From NCBI RefSeq assembly GCF_029961185.1, contig NZ_JASBQQ010000003.1, positions 186,001 through 250,000 on the forward strand: 64,000 bases of DNA, written 5' to 3'. Positions within the stretch are counted from its first letter, which is position 1. Each line of letters starts with the position of its first letter. Positions 59,860 through 64,000 of the stretch are shown here, piece by piece. The translations under genes were made by a program, and so were the position numbers. The DNA comes from Albidovulum aestuarii. GTDB lineage: Bacteria; Pseudomonadota; Alphaproteobacteria; Rhodobacterales; Rhodobacteraceae. The notes below the pieces were generated by a model, which worked only from the letters and a program-made list of their open reading frames with translations, did not search any database and was not told the DNA's origin.

Positions 59860-61190
59860 GCCACGTTTTCCCCCGCCATTGTCATGGCACCTTTCCTACC
59901 GCGACCGGCGGTGATGGGTGCTTTCTGATCGACTCAAGCGGAATGCGCTATTTCGATGGGTCGGGGGGCGCTGCGGTGTCCTGTCTTGGTCATTCGAACG
60001 AGCGGGTCAAACAGGCGATCAAGGATCAGGTCGACCAGCTTGCCTTCGCCCATACCGGGTTCTTCACCTCGGGGCCCGCCGAAGAGCTTGCCGATCTACT
60101 GATCGCGAATGCGCCGGGTGACCTTGACCGGGTTTATTTCGTTTCGGGAGGGTCCGAAGCGACCGAAGCGGCGATCAAACTCGCGCGCCAGTACTTCGTC
60201 GAGCGGGGCGAGCCGCAGCGCCGCCACCTGATCGCACGGCGGCAAAGCTACCACGGCAATACGCTTGGCGCGCTTGCGGCAGGCGGCAACGAATGGCGGC
60301 GCCAGCAATTCGCGCCACTTCTGATCGAGGTGAGCCACATTGCGCCCTGTTACGAATATGTCGAGAGGGCAGAGGATGAAACGCCGGAGGACTACGGGTA
60401 TCGGGCCGCGCAGGAATTGGAGAAAGAAATCCTGCGGCTGGGGCCGGATACGGTCATGGCGTTCATGGCCGAGCCGGTCGTGGGCGCAACCATGGGCGCA
60501 GTGCCGCCCGCGCCCGGTTATTTCACGCGCATCCGCGAGATCTGCGACAAGTACGGGGTTCTCCTGATCCTCGACGAGGTTATGTGCGGGATGGGGCGGA
60601 CCGGTCATCTGTTCGCCTGCGAGGCCGAGGGCATCGCCCCCGATATCCTCTGCATCGCCAAGGGGCTTGGCGCGGGGTATCAGCCGATCGGGGCCATGCT
60701 GTGTTCGTCCGGTGTTTACGACACGATCGCGGGCGGTACGGGGTTCTTCCAGCACGGGCATACTTATATCGGCCATCCGGTCGCCGCAGCGGCGGGTCTG
60801 GCGGTGGTGCGGGAGCTTCTCGACCGGGGATTGGTGGCGCAGGCGCGTGAACGGGGAATGTACCTTGGCGAACAGCTCCGTGCGCGGTTTGCCCAGCATC
60901 CGCATGTCGGGGATATCCGCGGACGCGGCATGTTCTGGGGGCTGGAATTCGTCGCCGACCGCGATACCAAAACACCCTTCGATCCAAAGCTGGGGGTCGC
61001 CGGGAAACTGAAAAAGGCCGCTTTTGCGGAGGGACTGATCTGTTACCCGATGCCGGGGACGCGCGATGGCAAGCATGGCGATCACGTCCTCCTGGCGCCG
61101 CCGTTCATCGCCTCGGAAGCGGAGCTTTCGGATGCGCTCGATGCACTCGGGCGGGCCGTATCGTCGGTGATTGGGGCTGCTACCGCGTGA
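59856..61190 (+). CDS. Class III pyridoxal-phosphate aminotransferase
   Basis: 444 residues. PLP lysine in 'CIAKGLGAGYQPIGA', preceded by 'LLILDEVMCGMGRTGHLFACE'; 'YFVSGGSEATEAAIKLARQYF' binds the phosphate; 'FQHGHTYIGHPVAAAAG' closes the site. Fits omega-amino-acid or beta-alanine:pyruvate type enzymes. Start ATGA overlaps the BKACE stop. It could convert a beta-amino acid to the beta-keto acid used by the BKACE enzyme. Confidence 0.92.
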   Translation: MSHVFPRHCHGTFPTATGGDGCFLIDSSGMRYFDGSGGAAVSCLGHSNERVKQAIKDQVDQLAFAHTGFFTSGPAEELADLLIANAPGDLDRVYFVSGGSEATEAAIKLARQYFVERGEPQRRHLIARRQSYHGNTLGALAAGGNEWRRQQFAPLLIEVSHIAPCYEYVERAEDETPEDYGYRAAQELEKEILRLGPDTVMAFMAEPVVGATMGAVPPAPGYFTRIREICDKYGVLLILDEVMCGMGRTGHLFACEAEGIAPDILCIAKGLGAGYQPIGAMLCSSGVYDTIAGGTGFFQHGHTYIGHPVAAAAGLAVVRELLDRGLVAQARERGMYLGEQLRARFAQHPHVGDIRGRGMFWGLEFVADRDTKTPFDPKLGVAGKLKKAAFAEGLICYPMPGTRDGKHGDHVLLAPPFIASEAELSDALDALGRAVSSVIGAATA

Positions 61191-61214
61191 GGCGGATAGT
61201 GAGCCAGGACGGTT

Positions 61215-62108
61215 CTATGTAGTTATGGCAGGCGGTCTGTGGCGCATGCCGGTGGCGGCATTGAAGGCAATGGCGGCAAGCAGGATGGCTCCGCCGACGA
61301 AGGTTCCGGTGCTTGCGCTTTCGGCGAGGATCAGCCAGACCCAGACCGGAGCCAGCATCACCTCGACCATGGCCAGAAGGCCAAGCTCGGCTGCCCCGAC
61401 CACCCGGCTGCCGACGGTGTAGATCGACAGGCCCAAAGCCAGAAGGGCGGCCCCCATCAACATCGCGATGGCGATGGAGCGGGGGGGCAGGGCGAAGCTT
61501 TCACCGCGCGCGGCGATGACGGCACCTGCGACGATCACTGACAGGACCCCGCCGATCAGGACTGACGGCAGCATGTTGGCGACCCGGCCCCAGCGCAGGG
61601 CGATGGTGAAGGCCGAAAACCCCGCAGCCGAAGCGATGGCCGCAAGGTTGCCCCAGCCCGCGCCGATGGCGAGCCCCTCGCGCACCATCACGAACATGCC
61701 GATCCCGGCGAGTGCGATGGCGCCCCAGGTGGCGCGGCGTACCGGTTCCTTCAGTACGAGCCAGGCCATGATGGCGGTGAAGAGGGGTGCTGCGGCGAAG
61801 AGGAAGACGGCATTGGCGACCGTGGTGGCCTGAATCGCATAGATCGCGCCCGCGAAGGCGAAGACGAGCCCCGTGCCGCCGATCACACCGGGCAGGCCTG
61901 CCGTGCGGATCCGGGCGATAGGATGGCCGCCCGATCGGATCGTGACCGTCAGAAACAGGACCGGGGCCATGCCGAGCGAGCGGTAAAAGAGCACCTGCCA
62001 GGTTCCTGCATCGCCCAACATGCGGATCGCGAGCCCCATGAGCGACCAGAGCACGGCGGCGAACAGCACGAGCCCGACGCCCGTCCGGTAGCTGATTTCC
62101 CGTTCCAT
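61215..62108 (-). CDS. EamA/RhaT-family (DMT) transporter
   Basis: 297 residues with ten predicted helices in two EamA repeats: 'LFAAVLWSLMGLAIRMLGDAGTWQVLFYRSLGMAPVLFL' begins repeat 1, 'AAIASAAGFSAFTIALRW' begins repeat 2. Start set at MEREISYRTG, preceded by AGGGAGGCGCGG; the longer upstream frame is unlike membrane protein. Convergent with the aminotransferase gene. Probably exports an amino acid or metabolite; substrate not predictable. Confidence 0.9.
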   Translation of the reverse strand: MEREISYRTGVGLVLFAAVLWSLMGLAIRMLGDAGTWQVLFYRSLGMAPVLFLTVTIRSGGHPIARIRTAGLPGVIGGTGLVFAFAGAIYAIQATTVANAVFLFAAAPLFTAIMAWLVLKEPVRRATWGAIALAGIGMFVMVREGLAIGAGWGNLAAIASAAGFSAFTIALRWGRVANMLPSVLIGGVLSVIVAGAVIAARGESFALPPRSIAIAMLMGAALLALGLSIYTVGSRVVGAAELGLLAMVEVMLAPVWVWLILAESASTGTFVGGAILLAAIAFNAATGMRHRPPAITT

Positions 62109-62196
62109 CCGCGCCTCCCTTTGGGCGCAGACTGGGCGGTGGGCGGGCGCTGCGTCTGTTCCGTTGCCGACCTCGTTTGGCGTCGGTTTCGGGCAC

Positions 62197-63399
62197 TCAG
62201 CCGCGCAGCCACCCGTCGGCGAAGCTGAGGTTGCGGCAATCGGTGAACTGGCCGAGGCGGGTGAGTTCCGCCTCAAGCCGCGCCAATCGTCCTGCGCCCA
62301 TGCTGATGCCCGGTTCCGGCCAGAACGCGCGGATGGCAAGCACACCTTCCCCCCGCTGGCACTTCGCGTCGATCCGGCCGATCAGCCGGTCGCGCTCCAT
62401 CACCGGGAAGACGTAGTAGCCGTATTGCCGCTTGGGCTCCGGCACGAAAACCTCGATCCGGTAGTAGAAGCCGAAGAGCCGCTCGGCCCTTTTGCGGTCG
62501 CGCAGAGCCGGATCGAAAGGCGACAGGATGCGGATGCGGTTTGGCGGCTCCGGCACCGTCGTCGCCTCTTCAGCAAGGCCGGGCCGGGCGAAGGAGCGGC
62601 GCAACGCGCCCTCAGCGCCTTCGATCTGGATTTCTTCGATTTCGCCGCGTTTCAGTGCCGAAGCGCACCAGTCCTTGGCCTCGACCGGTGTGATCAGGTC
62701 CAAGAACGCCGCGATTTCACCCGATGTCGCAAATCCCAGCCGGTCGAGTGCCGCGTTGCAGGCCCAGTCCACGGTCTCAGCTTCACCCGGACTCGGCAGG
62801 GCGTGGTGGTCGGGCAGGACGCGTTCCGTCAGGTCGTAGATCTTGGCGAAGTTTTTTCGGTGGCAGATCGACAATTCCCCAGACCGCCAGAGATATTCGA
62901 GTGCCGTTTTAGACGGGTGCCATTCCCACCAGCCGCCTTTGCCACGCTTCTCGTCCTCGCCCACATCGCCTGACCCGCAACAGCCGTTTTCACGCACATG
63001 GGCCCGCACATCCTCGATCTTGGCGTGAAACTCCGATCCGTGCCAATTGGCCCAGCGGGCGCGGATGCGGGCGGCATCGCGGCTAAAGCGCAGTTTCCAA
63101 TAGGGAAAGAAATCGGCCGGAATGACCGAGGCATCATGGGTCCAGTGTTCGAAAAGCGAGCGGTCCTTTTCCAGAAGGACCGCGAGGTTTCTTGGCCGGT
63201 AGCTCTGCCGCCGCGACCAGAGGATCATGTGATGCGCGCGTTCGACCGTGTTGATGCTGTCGACCTGCACGAAACCCAGCCGGTGGATGAGCGACAGAAG
63301 GTCATCGCCCTTCGCCGGTCCCGTCGGCGGCTCGATCAGCGCGTGTCGGTGCAGAAACAGCCTGCGCGCAGCTGGATTGTCGAGAATTGGCAGGCTCAT
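62197..63399 (-). CDS. YcaQ-like winged-helix DNA glycosylase family protein
   Basis: 400 residues. YcaQ/AlkX family: 'LLSLIHRLGFVQVDSINTVERAHHMILWSRRQSYRP' N-terminal helix-turn-helix part with the QVDSI motif, 'WTHDASVIP', and C-terminal 'SPFDPALRDRKRAERLFGFYYRIEVFVP', 'YYVFPVMERDRLIGRIDAK'. E. coli YcaQ unhooks interstrand DNA crosslinks. Start at MSLPILD, whose ATGA overlaps the dipeptidase stop. Full length. Confidence 0.88.
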   Translation of the reverse strand: MSLPILDNPAARRLFLHRHALIEPPTGPAKGDDLLSLIHRLGFVQVDSINTVERAHHMILWSRRQSYRPRNLAVLLEKDRSLFEHWTHDASVIPADFFPYWKLRFSRDAARIRARWANWHGSEFHAKIEDVRAHVRENGCCGSGDVGEDEKRGKGGWWEWHPSKTALEYLWRSGELSICHRKNFAKIYDLTERVLPDHHALPSPGEAETVDWACNAALDRLGFATSGEIAAFLDLITPVEAKDWCASALKRGEIEEIQIEGAEGALRRSFARPGLAEEATTVPEPPNRIRILSPFDPALRDRKRAERLFGFYYRIEVFVPEPKRQYGYYVFPVMERDRLIGRIDAKCQRGEGVLAIRAFWPEPGISMGAGRLARLEAELTRLGQFTDCRNLSFADGWLRG

Positions 63400-64000
63400 C
63401 CGCCCCATGTCCGTTCAAGCACCCTAAGCCAGTTTTCATGCGCGATCCTCGTGATCAGGGCCTCGTCATAGCCATGCGCCTTTAGTGCTTCGATCAGACG
63501 GGGCAGGCCCGCCGCATCGCCAAGTGCCTTTGGCACGGACACCCCATCGAAATCCGAACCAAATCCGACGCGGGTTTCACCGAGATGTTCCACAAGATGG
63601 TCGAGATGCCGCAGCAGCGGGTCCCAGCCCTCGAAGGAGGTATTCCTGCCGTCCGGATTCAGAAAAACCGTGCCGAAGTTGAGGCCGACCATACCGTCGC
63701 TTTCCCGGATCATCGCGAGCTGGCGGTCCGTCAGGTTGCGGGTGGACGGGGTGACGGCGTAGGCGTTGGAATGGGTGGCGACGAGGGGCGCATCCGAGAT
63801 CGCGGCGATGTCGTTGAAGCCCTTTTCGTTCAGATGGCTGAGGTCGATCATGATCTTCAGCGCGTTGCATTCCCTGATGAGCCGCTTTCCCGTCTCGGTC
63901 AGTCCATCGCCGGTATCGGGCGAGCCGGGGAAACGGAACGGAACACCATGACCGAAGATCGTCGGCCGCGACCAGACCGGCCCGACCGAACGGAGACCCA
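63396..64000 (-). CDS. Membrane dipeptidase (peptidase M19), C-terminal part, cut by the window edge
   Basis: About 200 residues of the C-terminal part of a zinc dipeptidase. The frame stays open to the right edge: '...SVGPVWSRPTIFGHGVPFRF', 'DTGDGLTETGKRLIRECNALKI', 'MIDLSHLNEKGFNDIAAISDAPLVATHSNAYAVTPSTRNL' (in pieces) contain the family's 'IDLSH' and 'P(L/V)(V/I)ATHSNA' zinc-site motifs and 'GFGSDFDG'. The ATG at 63851 is internal, not the start. Coupled to the YcaQ-like gene by a 4-nt overlap. Confidence 0.9.
   Translation of the reverse strand, partial: GLRSVGPVWSRPTIFGHGVPFRFPGSPDTGDGLTETGKRLIRECNALKIMIDLSHLNEKGFNDIAAISDAPLVATHSNAYAVTPSTRNLTDRQLAMIRESDGMVGLNFGTVFLNPDGRNTSFEGWDPLLRHLDHLVEHLGETRVGFGSDFDGVSVPKALGDAAGLPRLIEALKAHGYDEALITRIAHENWLRVLERTWGG

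Noticed and set aside
1-64000. CRISPR arrays, tRNA/rRNA genes, insertion sequences, prophage or toxin-antitoxin loci
   Set aside because: None found by reading: no regularly spaced repeats, no transposase or integrase motifs, no cloverleaf with a CCA-type end was noticed. Short RNA genes could still be missed without a covariance-model search.

Overview
The window reads as chromosome of a Rhodobacteraceae (Roseobacter-group-like) alphaproteobacterium. Supporting points are high GC, an OmpA-type lipoprotein in place of CpaD in the Flp-pilus locus, a MipZ division-site ATPase, a perfect FnrL-type box, and many TRAP transporters next to organosulfonate and purine catabolism genes. No tRNA, rRNA, CRISPR array, phage or insertion sequence was seen.

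Layout. 0.1-4.8 kb (minus strand): Flp/Tad pilus locus with three short pilin-like genes (two in a perfect 259-bp duplication, each with its own terminator), CpaB, the RcpA/CpaC secretin and an OmpA lipoprotein; it continues past the left edge. 5.1-10.4 kb: lytic transglycosylase, a HAD-UbiA fusion, an M48 lipoprotein, a DUF6455-like protein behind an FNR box, a YigZ/IMPACT protein, diacylglycerol kinase and a COX1-like small membrane protein. 10.5-16.5 kb: RimO, then a DUF2892-RND efflux operon behind an ATTC-N8-GAAT dyad of the SqrR/BigR type. 16.7-25.5 kb: housekeeping block with MipZ, L31, L19, a methyltransferase lying between rplS and trmD, TrmD, RimM, a previously uncounted 50-aa ORF, S16, chorismate mutase, three tandem GNAT acetyltransferases, a large GC-rich inverted repeat and Ffh. 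25.7-27.0 kb: sulfide:quinone oxidoreductase with all three redox cysteines. 27.2-36.4 kb: one tightly overlapped operon xdhABC plus a BMP-type nucleoside/purine ABC transporter. 36.7-41.1 kb: DUF6544-like protein and DnaE.

41.1-51.4 kb is the most interesting part: a LacI-controlled operon of eleven genes running from a small membrane protein and a DctPQM TRAP transporter through a histidinol-dehydrogenase-like HpsN, an SDR, a zinc alcohol dehydrogenase, a universal stress protein, ComD/ComE-like sulfopyruvate decarboxylase and an FMN alpha-hydroxyacid oxidase. Together they spell uptake of 2,3-dihydroxypropane-1-sulfonate (DHPS) and its conversion via sulfolactate and sulfopyruvate to sulfoacetaldehyde, with the FMN enzyme as a candidate sulfolactate dehydrogenase. 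A 20-bp perfect palindrome plus a 16/20 copy lie between the regulator and the operon.

51.5-56.6 kb: RpiR regulator, TAXI-type TRAP transporter and a second universal stress protein. 56.7-61.2 kb: divergent cassette of a dimethylglycine-dehydrogenase-like flavoprotein, a BKACE enzyme and a class III aminotransferase, probably a catabolic route for an N-methylated amino compound. 61.2-64 kb: EamA exporter, YcaQ-like protein and the C-terminal part of a membrane dipeptidase cut by the right edge.
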